DNA from: Nocardia rosealba
GTDB taxonomy: Bacteria; Actinomycetota; Actinomycetes; Mycobacteriales; Mycobacteriaceae
Assembly (NCBI RefSeq): GCF_020216065.1
Contig: NZ_JAIWNA010000002.1
Coordinates: forward strand, 1,023,135 to 1,087,134
DNA length: 64,000 nt
Direction of reading: 5' to 3'
Of the stretch, positions 1-7,958 are shown piece after piece; the first letter of the stretch is position 1; every line of letters begins with the position of its first letter. Both the position numbers and the translations under genes were made by a program. Below the pieces are notes generated by a model that was given only the letters and a program-made list of their open reading frames with translations, was not told the DNA's origin and ran no database searches.

Positions 1-9
1 GACCATCCG

Positions 10-837
10 CTACCGGGTAGCGCGCAGATCTCCGAAGACTCCCACGCAGGCACCCCCGGTGGTATCGGTCACCTGCAGGCGCAGACGCAACGGCTTGTCG
101 AATTCGAGATGGATCGGCACAGAGGCACCGAGTTTCACGAGGACGTCGGTGAGTAGCGTTCCGTCGGCGTAGATCTGGAACTGCACGGCTATGTCGCTCG
201 GCGTCGAATCGTCCTGTACGCCGAGCACACCGTCGAGGCGGGTGAACTTGCGTCCGAGGTCGTACTCGACGAACGCCATTTCCTTCCGGTAGGGCGAGAG
301 CAGAACAGAGCGGCTGTAGGAAGTTCCCGACACCCGGCTCGGCCCGAACTCGAGATCCGCGGACTCCCCACCCGACAAAGGTTTGAAGTCCATCACGTAT
401 TGCACGGCATCGGTGCTCACGTCCGACAGAGCTCCCGAGGTCGACCCGGCAGCCGATGTCGATGTCGATGTGCCGGATCGGGAAGTGGTCGGCGCGGCGG
501 CTACAGCGCTCGGACGCGGGGCGGTCACCGAAACCGGCGCCGCCGTGTCGTTCGCCGGTGCGGACGACCGCTGCGAGGCAAGTACCACTACCGCGCCGAC
601 CAGCACGACGCATGTAATCCCCAACGCGACGGTGGCGAGCAGCAATGGATTACGTCGGTTGCTCACCGGCGACGGCAGATCCGCGAAGATGGCGTCCAGG
701 TCGGCCTGGGTGGCGGCAGCGGTGATCTTTTGCGCCCGCAGATCGAATTCCCTGAGGTCGATGCGCCCGGCTGCCTGATGCTCGTTGAGGAGCCCCAGCG
801 CGCGGTCTCTTTCGATTGTTCCGATCCGTGGGTTCAT
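10..837 (-). CDS. DUF1707 domain protein with one TM helix and NPCBM-like C-terminus
   Basis: 275 residues. Residues 1-55 match the DUF1707 (SHOCT-like) pattern common in actinobacteria, with the core GRIDLREFDLRAQKI and the closing ADLP. A single strongly hydrophobic helix lies at about 64-88, followed by a Ser/Thr/Ala-rich linker (about 95-140), so the C-terminal half is predicted outside the membrane. Residues ~145-275 look like an NPCBM/galactose-binding-like beta sandwich (FVEYDLGRKFTRLDGVLGV, then FQIYADGTLL). The start is supported by a purine-rich GGAAGAGA just upstream. The gene is 95 bp downstream of another NPCBM-like protein on the same strand, and the fold recurs in the SEFIR protein at 6078. 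Function unknown; the domain assignment is from pattern recognition, not a search. Confidence 0.8.
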   Translation of the reverse strand: MNPRIGTIERDRALGLLNEHQAAGRIDLREFDLRAQKITAAATQADLDAIFADLPSPVSNRRNPLLLATVALGITCVVLVGAVVVLASQRSSAPANDTAAPVSVTAPRPSAVAAAPTTSRSGTSTSTSAAGSTSGALSDVSTDAVQYVMDFKPLSGGESADLEFGPSRVSGTSYSRSVLLSPYRKEMAFVEYDLGRKFTRLDGVLGVQDDSTPSDIAVQFQIYADGTLLTDVLVKLGASVPIHLEFDKPLRLRLQVTDTTGGACVGVFGDLRATR

Positions 838-932
838 TTTTCTCTTCCATTTTCCGCAGCGCGGTGGGACGCACTCTGCTGCTGGTTTGCCAAAGTTTTA
901 TCCGGTGCGAACGAATTCCTACCGACTCGGTC

Positions 933-1664
933 TCAGCGCTTACGCCCGGGCGGCTCCGTGCAATGCACCCTCGGCCGGCCCCACGCATTCTTCGCATCCT
1001 GGGGCCTTCTCGTATCGAACAACGTCAGCCGGATGGCACCGGAAATGTCGACGGCGACCTCGCGGGCGCCGTCGGCCATCGTCATCTCGCCGGTGAAGAC
1101 CTCATGATCATCGGCCTGCACGACGAATCGACCGATTCCGTCGGACGAACCGGAATCAGCGTCCTTGCCGATCCATACCGAAAACCGATCGCATGTGCCG
1201 CCGATCGTCCAGATCGCGCGATTCATGGGGTCCGACGACGTGGACGGGTAGTAGCCGACAATGCTGCTCGGGAAGCTCGCCGATCCGATTCGAACTGGAT
1301 CGACCGGGTCGAAACCGTTGTTCCAGGAGACGGCTCGGTACGAGGTCAACTCGTACCACCCGTCCGCGCGGGCACCTGTCGAAGGCGCGACCCCCGGGGA
1401 TGGGGCGAGGCTCGACGTGGAAGCGAAGGGAAGCGCCGATGTCGGGGAGACGGTGGGCAGGGCACGCTCGTCTGCCGAGGTGAACCGTTCCAGTAACGAC
1501 AGTGCTCCCTCGGCGTTCGCGAGGCCGGCCACCAGCAAAGCTGAAACCGTTGTCACGGCCAGCCATCGCGACGGCCTCGCTTTGATGAAACTCAAGACAT
1601 GCTCCAGTCCAGATTCAAGACGGTGGTGAGCCGGTTCGCGGCAGCGTTGCCGGGCAAGGTTCAC
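933..1664 (-). CDS. Exported or membrane-anchored NPCBM-like protein
   Basis: 243 residues from a GTG at 1664. A better start may be TTG at 1595, which has GGAG upstream and places the hydrophobic segment (WLAVTTVSALLVAGLANA) right at the N-terminus as a signal anchor. A Ser/Pro/Ala-rich linker follows, then residues ~100-243 form an NPCBM-like domain (SSIVGYYPS, then AIWTIGGTCDRFSVWIG, FVVQADDHEVF, AVDISGAIRLTLFDTR). It is tandem with the DUF1707-NPCBM gene downstream and probably co-transcribed with it. Function unknown; extracytoplasmic ligand binding is inferred from the fold. Confidence 0.72.
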   Translation of the reverse strand: MNLARQRCREPAHHRLESGLEHVLSFIKARPSRWLAVTTVSALLVAGLANAEGALSLLERFTSADERALPTVSPTSALPFASTSSLAPSPGVAPSTGARADGWYELTSYRAVSWNNGFDPVDPVRIGSASFPSSIVGYYPSTSSDPMNRAIWTIGGTCDRFSVWIGKDADSGSSDGIGRFVVQADDHEVFTGEMTMADGAREVAVDISGAIRLTLFDTRRPQDAKNAWGRPRVHCTEPPGRKR

Positions 1665-1766
1665 CGGGTAGATGAATACGGCACTATTCGTTCTGCCGCA
1701 GCCGTTTCGGCGATATTGCGCACCCCAAACCGATACCGCCCGGAAATGAATTCTGGACGGTCGGAA

Positions 1767-2321
1767 TTAGTGCGCCGTACGAACCAGCTTTTGCTGTTCG
1801 GTTTTAAGCTGTCCGTAGGTGTCGCGTACGTAGCGCACGTATGCGGCACCCGGGTGTGGCACCAGAGGGCGGACATGCACACCGTCGGACTCGGCGGCCA
1901 GTTGCACCTCGACGGACGCGACATGCGAACAGAACCTCAGCAGCGGTTCCGGAACCTCGTAATCCGGTACGAGATCGGCGTGTTCGATGATCAGATCGCG
2001 CATCGCCCGGTTCACCGGCATCAACGCGTGGTCTCGCCACCGCCGCCAGGTCTCGGTGGCGAGATCAGGACGACGGTGCGCCGCGGCGGGAACCTGCGCT
2101 TCGCGCAGCTTCTCCCAGATGCGTTCGTTGATGTCGACCATGACGTGCAGCGGACCGTACAGCTCACGAATCTGCCTGCTGATCCTGACCAGTCGCGCCT
2201 GCCGCCGTTCCTGGGCGAGCTGGCCGCGCTGGTTGAGCAGATAGGCGAGTCCGGCGACCGCGACGGTCGTCACGGCCGTGATGAGAGTGGCCACCATGTT
2301 CACGGAATTCACGGTAGCCAC
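1767..2321 (-). CDS. Small membrane-anchored hypothetical protein
   Basis: 184 residues with an N-terminal transmembrane segment (about residues 9-28, MVATLITAVTTVAVAGLAYLL) followed by a basic, helical cytoplasmic-looking region (QRGQLAQERRQARLVRISRQ). The GTG at 2321 lies 30 bp after the stop of the NB-ARC gene on the same strand, so it is likely in that transcript; ATG at 2297 is an alternative start. The layout (TM plus long helical region with LYGPLHVMVDINERIW) resembles small uncharacterised actinobacterial membrane proteins. I do not recognise a named family. Confidence 0.65.
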   Translation of the reverse strand: MATVNSVNMVATLITAVTTVAVAGLAYLLNQRGQLAQERRQARLVRISRQIRELYGPLHVMVDINERIWEKLREAQVPAAAHRRPDLATETWRRWRDHALMPVNRAMRDLIIEHADLVPDYEVPEPLLRFCSHVASVEVQLAAESDGVHVRPLVPHPGAAYVRYVRDTYGQLKTEQQKLVRTAH

Positions 2322-2351
2322 GCCGCGCCCGAATCTGGATAGGGTTGCCGT

Positions 2352-4709
2352 TCAGGCGATTACAGAGTCTTCCAGCCGACTTCCAGCCGAGGCCGGCGCA
2401 GCCTCGACCGCCTCGGATCGGGCCACGATCTCCGTGACCCGAACGGTGTCGCCCACCTGGGTGGACAGGTCGATCGCGCTGCGCCGATGGTGTCGCGCCA
2501 CCGCCTGTTCGCCACGGGCGTCGGCGACCTTCGCGAGCCCGGCGTGACCACGAGCCTGCTCGGCGGCGCTGCAGGCCATCTGCCCGAGGGCGACAGCATG
2601 CTCGAAGGCCTCTCGGGCATCGGAGAAATCGCCGAGGGACAGATAGGCGTCACCGAGTACGTTCGCGGTCATGGCCTCGTCGGCGAACAGGTTGAACGTC
2701 CGGAACATCTCCGCCGCTTCGAGCAGCCTCGGCAAGGCGTCGAGATGCCTGTTGAGACTCACCTCGATGAGGGCTGTGTCCCGCAACAGGATGGCCCGAT
2801 TTCGCGGCGCACCATGCAGATCGGCGAACGCGAGGGCGCGCAGACTCAGCTCGAGCGCCTGCTCGAACTCGCGCCTGTGCACATGCACCCACGCCTGATG
2901 GGCCAGCGCGGTGTGTTCACCGTGCCGGTCGCCGAGCCGCACGAACAGCGCCCGCGCCTGCTCATAACGCACGGCAGCCGCCGCGGATTCGCCCTCCGTC
3001 ATCAGGGCGAGCCCGAGATTGTTGCAGGTGACAGCCTCCGCATACTGGTTTCCGGCCCGCACGGCGGCCGTGACGGCCAGCTCATGGGTCTCGGTCCACA
3101 ATTCGATGTCCTTGGCGATGAACGCGAACCCGCGCACCGCGAAGGCGATCTGCCAGCACTGCTCGTCGAGGCCGTGTTCGAACGCGGCGCGGGCCACGGC
3201 GGCCAGATTGTCACGCTCGGCGGTCATCGCCAGCATGGCCTCCTGGTACGTCGGTTCTGTCGCCGCGACTCGACGCGGACCAGGCGCCATCTCGCCGCGA
3301 TGCCGGGACGGGGTCAGCACTCTGTCCATGCGGTCGGCGAAAGCGGTGTAATGCTCGACGAGACGAACCAGCGCCGCCCGCGCGGTGGCCCGATCGCAGT
3401 GGACGGCGGCGCGGCGGCGCGCGAACTCGCGGACCAGATCGTGGCAGCGGTATCGTCCGCGCGCGGCGGGTTCGAGCAGACTCACCTCGATCAGCAGGCG
3501 CAGATGCCGCCACATGTCCGCGGGCTCGATGCCCATCAGCGCGGCGCCGCTCCCGATGTCGAAACTCGTACCCGGGTGCAGGCCGAGTACCGTGAACGCC
3601 CGCGCCGATTCCGGTGGCAGACGGACCACGGAGTACTCGAACAGCGACTCGACATCACGGTCACCGTCGTGCAGCATCTCCAGCGCGACCAGTGGCTCGC
3701 CGTGCTCGGCCGTCGGCCACATCTCGCTGCGCAGGATCGCCGCGGCGATCCGGACCGCCACCGGCAGGCCGTGGCACTGGCGCGCGATCGCGGCGCGCTG
3801 GGAAGCGCTCGGTACACACCCGGGAGGCAGCCCGCGGGTGAGGCGATCGAGTAGCGCGAGCGCATCGTCCTCGCTCAGCCGACCGATCGGCACTCGATCC
3901 ACCTCGTCGAGTCCGTTGAGCGTGCCGCGGCTGGTGACGATGATCGCGCAGGCACCCGCTCCCGGCAGCAGCGGCGCTATGTGCGCCGAGTCGACGACGT
4001 TGTCGAGCAGGACGAGATACTTTCCCGCACCGAGCTTGTCTCGCAGCAGCAACAGCCGCGAGTCCGGTTGAGCGGGAATCGATTCGGCGGCAACTCCCAT
4101 CTGCCGCAACAGCGCACCCGCGGCTACCGCCGGTGCCACGACCGGCCCGGCCGCGTAACCGCGCAGGTCTAGGAAGAGGCAGCCGTCTGGAAACCGTGAC
4201 AGCAGGTGTCGCGCGGCACGAACCGCCAGCGCGGTCTTGCCGACTCCACCGAGTCCGGACAGAACGCAGACCGTGCCGCCGTCACCGACCACCGTGATCA
4301 CCTCGTCGAGCTCGCGTTCCCGGCCGTGCAGAACGGCGATATCGCGCGGCAGGTCGTTGTGCCGCAACATCTCTCGTGCGGTCGTCTCGGTCTCGGGGCA
4401 GTCCTCGGCGCCGCGCGCGATACCCGCACCTTCACCCCGATGCCACATCTCGAGCGATTCCCGCAGATCGGCCAGCCGTTTGGCATCGGGACCCGAGATA
4501 TTCAGCGCCGCAAGCAATTCGTCGAGGCGCTTGGTATCGGGCAGGGTCTCTCCCCGCAGGTAGGCGTAGACGCTACTGGCGGAGACACCGACCAGTTTGG
4601 CCACTTTGCTGCATGCCACCGGGCCGGAAGTCCGCTCGGCGCGTAGCTTGGCGGCTCTCAACTCGGCGGCGAATCGCGCGAACTTCGGCGTTGTCTTCTT
4701 GCTGCCCAC
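2352..4709 (-). CDS. HTH-NB-ARC-TPR STAND ATPase regulator
   Basis: 785 residues. Residues ~30-72 are an XRE-like helix-turn-helix (VAKLVGVSASSVYAYLRGETLP). An NB-ARC ATPase module follows: P-loop GLGGVGKT at 152-159, an acidic Walker B-like strand (KYLVLLDNV), and a winged-helix region ending near 430 (CHDLVREFARRRA). The C-terminal ~300 residues are TPR-like helical repeats (NNLGLALMTEGESAAA; NVLGDAYLSLGDFSDA). This is the AfsR-type architecture without a BTAD domain, characteristic of STAND switch proteins that act as transcription regulators or as sensors in bacterial conflict systems. The start is GTG at 4709 with AGGAGG 7-8 nt upstream. It is divergent from the JAMM/SEFIR gene run, so it may control or partner that run (inference). 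Confidence 0.88.
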   Translation of the reverse strand: MGSKKTTPKFARFAAELRAAKLRAERTSGPVACSKVAKLVGVSASSVYAYLRGETLPDTKRLDELLAALNISGPDAKRLADLRESLEMWHRGEGAGIARGAEDCPETETTAREMLRHNDLPRDIAVLHGRERELDEVITVVGDGGTVCVLSGLGGVGKTALAVRAARHLLSRFPDGCLFLDLRGYAAGPVVAPAVAAGALLRQMGVAAESIPAQPDSRLLLLRDKLGAGKYLVLLDNVVDSAHIAPLLPGAGACAIIVTSRGTLNGLDEVDRVPIGRLSEDDALALLDRLTRGLPPGCVPSASQRAAIARQCHGLPVAVRIAAAILRSEMWPTAEHGEPLVALEMLHDGDRDVESLFEYSVVRLPPESARAFTVLGLHPGTSFDIGSGAALMGIEPADMWRHLRLLIEVSLLEPAARGRYRCHDLVREFARRRAAVHCDRATARAALVRLVEHYTAFADRMDRVLTPSRHRGEMAPGPRRVAATEPTYQEAMLAMTAERDNLAAVARAAFEHGLDEQCWQIAFAVRGFAFIAKDIELWTETHELAVTAAVRAGNQYAEAVTCNNLGLALMTEGESAAAAVRYEQARALFVRLGDRHGEHTALAHQAWVHVHRREFEQALELSLRALAFADLHGAPRNRAILLRDTALIEVSLNRHLDALPRLLEAAEMFRTFNLFADEAMTANVLGDAYLSLGDFSDAREAFEHAVALGQMACSAAEQARGHAGLAKVADARGEQAVARHHRRSAIDLSTQVGDTVRVTEIVARSEAVEAAPASAGSRLEDSVIA

Positions 4710-4832
4710 AGTCAGCCTCCTGCTCGGGACCGCGCAGCATCCTGCAGGCTTTTCGAGCGCTTTCCAGATCTCCGGGCGCCCCGCACCTCGCCCGTGCTGG
4801 CATGACGGTTCAGTCTACCGAAGGAGACGCCT

Positions 4833-5102
4833 GTGTCCGAGGCGATGAGCAGACCCAGATCCCACGATGACGTCCCCTTCGATGCTGCAGGGTCGCGGCC
4901 GAGGTGCGATCCGTTCCGTCCGTACGGCCTGGTGCTGGACTCCGACGGCCGAATTCTGCTGGTGGACAGGGCAGACGAGCCACTCGATCGCCAGTTCTCG
5001 CAGGTGACGACCGTGCCGCTGCACGCACGAACCGCTGCGCGACGCCGTCGACTACCCGCGGGCGGCAACGACTTCGGCCCCGACGCCCAACGGGGCGCGT
5101 GA
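4833..5102 (+). CDS. 89-residue protein upstream of JAMM peptidase; possible Ub-like substrate
   Basis: GTG start with AAGGAG 7-8 nt upstream, ending 6 bp before the JAMM gene, so it is probably its operon partner. No recognised domain. Residues 30-63 look like a beta hairpin (YGLVLDSDGRILLVDR). A run of arginines leads to a diglycine at residues 77-78 (RRLPAGG) followed by an 11-residue tail, which superficially resembles a processed ubiquitin-like precursor. Caution: codons around 5020-5060 are poor in G/C at third positions, and another frame (reading HEPLRDAVDYP) looks more gene-like there. The C-terminal part could therefore be a frameshift artefact. The protein is real with moderate confidence; the ubiquitin-like idea is speculative. 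Confidence 0.5.
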   Translation: MSEAMSRPRSHDDVPFDAAGSRPRCDPFRPYGLVLDSDGRILLVDRADEPLDRQFSQVTTVPLHARTAARRRRLPAGGNDFGPDAQRGA

Positions 5103-5108
5103 AGGCAG

Positions 5109-5882
5109 ATGTTCCGCCACATCTCCATCGTCGACTCCGCCCTCACCGCCATCGACCAGCACGTTGCCGCCCACCCACCGGAACGTGGTGGCGGGTTGCT
5201 CGGTCCGCTCGGAATGCCACTGATCACGTCATTTCTTCCTGATCCGGACGGTGTTTCGCCGACGGCGACCTTCCGTTTCTCAGCGGCGTTCCAGCGCGCC
5301 CTCACGCGCGTCGAGTTGGTCGAACCCGACCTCGAATTGAAGGGAATCGTGCACTCGCACACCGAGGGCGCCGAGCATCCCTCAGCCGCGGACCTCGTGG
5401 CGTTCGCCGATTGCCTGCGCCTGACGCCATGGCTGGGCAGGTATGTCACGCCCATTGTGACCCGACAGAATCAGCGCACCGAAGACCACCACGTGCTCCT
5501 GCCCAACGGCGTCATGGCCGTCTTCGTCTCGACGCCGACCACGCTGGGCACGGTCGAGGTCCGTCCCGCCCGGGTGCAGATCCTGCCGATCGGACGCGAC
5601 TGCGCCAGACTCGCGGCAACACTCGGCGCATCGGTATCCACACCGAGAACCGCCGATGTCGAAGGGGTCGTGCATATCGCGGTCGCTCTGCGCACCGATT
5701 CGCTCGTGCTGACGCTGTTGTTCCCGCTGCTGTACCCGACCCAGGCGCCGATCGCGTTGGCCGTGCGCACGGTCGATCACCACCACCGCATACTTCCGCT
5801 GCCACTCACCTGGGATCTGACCGTCGCGGCGGGATCCCGGTTGGTGCGGGCTCTGGACACCGTGGCGGATCTGTCGTGGTGA
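5109..5882 (+). CDS. JAMM/MPN metallopeptidase fused to an E2/RWD-like domain
   Basis: 257 residues. The N-terminal half carries a complete JAMM zinc motif: Glu25 in the ERGGGLLG segment and H82-S-H84-x7-S92-x2-D95 (VHSHTEGAEHPSAAD). JAMM/MPN+ proteins are zinc isopeptidases that cut ubiquitin-like or sulfur-carrier proteins. Residues ~183-257 resemble a ubiquitin-conjugating (E2) or RWD fold: strands, then LLFPLLYPTQAPIALAVR with the E2-type YP..P element at 209-214, then a His/Trp segment and a final helix. No cysteine follows the YP motif where the E2 catalytic cysteine should be, so this domain is probably non-catalytic. The start has GAAGG upstream. No E1 (ThiF-like) gene is nearby. The JAMM call is firm; the E2-like call is inference. 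Confidence 0.82.
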   Translation: MFRHISIVDSALTAIDQHVAAHPPERGGGLLGPLGMPLITSFLPDPDGVSPTATFRFSAAFQRALTRVELVEPDLELKGIVHSHTEGAEHPSAADLVAFADCLRLTPWLGRYVTPIVTRQNQRTEDHHVLLPNGVMAVFVSTPTTLGTVEVRPARVQILPIGRDCARLAATLGASVSTPRTADVEGVVHIAVALRTDSLVLTLLFPLLYPTQAPIALAVRTVDHHHRILPLPLTWDLTVAAGSRLVRALDTVADLSW

Positions 5883-6018
5883 ATCCAATCCGCGACGAGG
5901 TCGACCTCGCCTACCATTCTGGCCCGTCACCGACTTCGCCACGGGGTGGCGAGCGCGCCGCGCGATTCGTATTCCACTCGGGCAGAACATCTTCGGGACG
6001 TCGATCAGAAGGGACGAC

Positions 6019-6081
6019 ATGAGGAACAAGACAACGATGACGCCGACACGGGCTGCTGAGCAGCCCACCTCGCTCCAGTGA
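6019..6081 (+). CDS. 20-codon leader ORF coupled to the SEFIR gene
   Basis: A short ORF starts at ATG 6019 behind a good ribosome-binding site (GAAGGG about 7 nt upstream) and ends with TGA at 6079-6081. That stop overlaps the GTG start of the SEFIR gene as GTGA (6078-6081). The SEFIR start itself has no convincing ribosome-binding site, so translation of the leader could deliver ribosomes to it. The peptide (starting MRNKTTMTPTR) has no recognisable function. This may be a translation-coupling device, or the N-terminus of an unrecognised small protein; alternatively it is a chance ORF. Confidence 0.45.
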   Translation: MRNKTTMTPTRAAEQPTSLQ

Positions 6082-7133
6082 GCACCGAGCTGGACTCGGC
6101 CGACCCGCCGGCCTCGGACAGCGCACCACGGGTGTTCGTCTCCTATTCGCACGACTCACCTGAGCACAAGGAGCTGGTACGCGAGTTCAGCACGTTCCTT
6201 CGCAGCGAGGCGGGCGTCGACGTCCGGCTCGACGTCTGGGACGACAAGGAGCGCCTCGACTGGTCGCTGTGGGCCATCGAGCAACTGACCGAGGCGGATT
6301 TCGTGCTCGTCATCGCCTCTCCCGCCTACAAACGCCGTGCGGACGGCACCGCCGCCGCGGACGAGGGGCGGGGCGCACAGTTCGAGGCGGCGATCATCCG
6401 CGACGGCATCACGAGGGATCGTCCGAGGGAAACCCGGCGAATTCTGCCGGTCATCCTCCCTGGCCGCTCGGTCGACGAGGTCCCGGTCTTCCTGACCGCT
6501 CATTCCACCACCCGGTATGAGATCAGCGAATTCACGACCGAGGGCGTCAACGATCTGCTCGCGGCGCTCAGCGGAGTCACCGAACATCCCGCGCCGCCTC
6601 GTGGCACCTGGGTCGGGCCGCGGTTCGGTACCCGACGCACCGAAACACAGCCTGCCGATGTCGCACCACGCAAGCGCAAGGCACGACTGCTCACCGACGC
6701 TTTGGACCCGATCACGCGCGGACCGGATCTGCAGATCACCGGAGCCGATCTGAACGGAATCCACTACGGCAACAGCATTGTTCACCGCTGTGCGAATTTC
6801 TGTGGCGACCCGCGTAGCCCGATCGAGTACAACCTGCGCCGGTCGTTCCACGAGTTCGAGACCCTGGTCGGAATCCTGGACGACGCCGTCGACGCGCGCC
6901 AGATCGGCTACTTCCAGGTCTTCCTCGACGGCGAGGCGCAGAAACAGGTCGAGGTGACCTACGGTGAACCGGCGCGGATCCGCTACGACGTGAGCGATGT
7001 CCTGCGGCTACGCCTGGTCGCCTATCGTCCCGACACGGTCGCCAATCCGATGCTCGCCGGATTGGGTGCGGCCGTCGGGCGTCCAAGCAAGCTACCGGCT
7101 CTGGCCTGGGGGAACCCCACCCTGTTCGCCTGA
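6078..7133 (+). CDS. SEFIR-domain protein with NPCBM-like C-terminus
   Basis: 351 residues. Residues ~17-160 are a SEFIR (TIR-related) domain: VFVSYSHDSPEHKELV, LDVWDDK, WAIEQLTEADFVLVIASPAY, then RGAQFEAAIIRD. SEFIR/TIR domains mediate homotypic signalling, and some bacterial ones act as effectors in immunity. After a basic linker (RKRKAR), residues ~213-330 look like an NPCBM-like beta sandwich (PIEYNLRRSFHEFETLVGILDD; FQVFLDGEAQKQ). No TM helix or signal peptide is visible, so the NPCBM-like domain is probably cytoplasmic, unlike the two anchored relatives at 10-1664. GTG start, overlapped by the leader ORF stop. It lies downstream of the JAMM gene and upstream of membrane-protein genes. 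Confidence 0.83.
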   Translation: MSTELDSADPPASDSAPRVFVSYSHDSPEHKELVREFSTFLRSEAGVDVRLDVWDDKERLDWSLWAIEQLTEADFVLVIASPAYKRRADGTAAADEGRGAQFEAAIIRDGITRDRPRETRRILPVILPGRSVDEVPVFLTAHSTTRYEISEFTTEGVNDLLAALSGVTEHPAPPRGTWVGPRFGTRRTETQPADVAPRKRKARLLTDALDPITRGPDLQITGADLNGIHYGNSIVHRCANFCGDPRSPIEYNLRRSFHEFETLVGILDDAVDARQIGYFQVFLDGEAQKQVEVTYGEPARIRYDVSDVLRLRLVAYRPDTVANPMLAGLGAAVGRPSKLPALAWGNPTLFA

Positions 7134-7273
7134 GGGCTACCTCTCCGTTTCCAGTGGCGTTCAGCGCATTTCAGCGTTTCCACGCCACACGCCCCCACAC
7201 CACCGCAGCAGCGCATTCTCGATGCGGCAACGCCCACGGCGTCGTCACGAGAAGGCCCGCCGATTCGGGCGCC

Positions 7274-7305
7274 GGGCGGGGTGCACTCGAATGCGCACCC
7301 CGCCC
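7274..7305 (+). terminator. Strong 11-bp GC stem-loop
   Basis: GGGCGGGGTGC (7274-7284) and GCACCCCGCCC (7295-7305) form a perfect 11-bp stem with a 10-nt loop. It lies 141 bp after the SEFIR stop and 27 bp before the next start, with no U-tract. It is most simply an actinobacterial I-shaped terminator for the SEFIR transcript, but an mRNA element ahead of 7332 is possible. Confidence 0.55.
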
Positions 7306-7331
7306 TTCGGAAACGGATAAGAGGTAATCGA

Positions 7332-7559
7332 ATGCGATATGTCAACGCATTGTTCGTAGCGGTATTCGGAATCACGCTCTGTGTAGCCGGATTCAATTTC
7401 TACGGTTCGGGCGCGATCGTGGCGATCGTGCTGGGGCTGATATCCGTGGGATACGGAGGCTATATCGCGTTCTCGCGCGGCAGCTACTTCATGACGGACT
7501 GGTTCTACGCGCTGCCCATCGTGGGTGGGCTCGTCCTCTTCGCAGGCCTGAGTCGATGA
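7332..7559 (+). CDS. Small multi-pass membrane protein
   Basis: 75 residues, almost entirely hydrophobic, with two to three TM helices (about 3-22, 24-44 and 55-73). I chose ATG 7332 because GAGGTA lies just upstream and because earlier in-frame codons fall inside the 7274-7305 hairpin. Its stop overlaps the start of the lipoprotein gene by 4 bp (ATGA), so the two are translationally coupled. Family not recognised. Confidence 0.6.
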   Translation: MRYVNALFVAVFGITLCVAGFNFYGSGAIVAIVLGLISVGYGGYIAFSRGSYFMTDWFYALPIVGGLVLFAGLSR

Positions 7560-7900
7560 CCGGGAGTGGATCGCCGATGACATTCCGACGCGTCACCACG
7601 GTGACGGTAGGCATCGTCTTGGTCCTGGCGTCCGTCTCGTGCGGGCAGGACCCGACGAAGGTGACCTGTTCCGAGTTCGCGGCGATGAGCTACGAGGAAC
7701 AGAACGAAACCCTCGACGACCTGTTGTCCGCCCACGACCTCGAAACGCTGTCGACGGCCAACACCATCGGCGTGCGCACCGACGTGGACTCCTACTGCGG
7801 CACTTTCGGATTCAGCAAGGACACCGGGGGCAAGGCGGGCCGCAACGGCACACAGCAGATCGACAACGCCGTCGACTGGGACTCCAGCACATGGGGCTGA
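7556..7900 (+). CDS. Putative lipoprotein, HdeA-like
   Basis: 114 residues. An N-terminal hydrophobic stretch ends in a plausible lipobox (ASVSCGQ, Cys at about residue 30), predicting a lipid-anchored extracytoplasmic protein. The mature part (VTCSEFAAMSYEEQNETLDDLL, plus a second Cys in SYCGTFG) resembles small HdeA-like two-cysteine helical proteins found in actinobacteria. That similarity is weak. The start could be ATG 7556 (overlapping the previous stop) or ATG 7577. It is co-transcribed with the small membrane protein upstream. Confidence 0.6.
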   Translation: MTGSGSPMTFRRVTTVTVGIVLVLASVSCGQDPTKVTCSEFAAMSYEEQNETLDDLLSAHDLETLSTANTIGVRTDVDSYCGTFGFSKDTGGKAGRNGTQQIDNAVDWDSSTWG

Positions 7901-7958
7901 ACCGGCGCGCAGCGGACCACCGCGGCGCGCACCGCAATTCGGGAAAGGTGAATACGCG

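Noticed and set aside
2487..3854. 455-codon plus-strand ORF inside the NB-ARC gene
   Set aside because: Lies opposite the TPR/NB-ARC coding region and has typical shadow composition.
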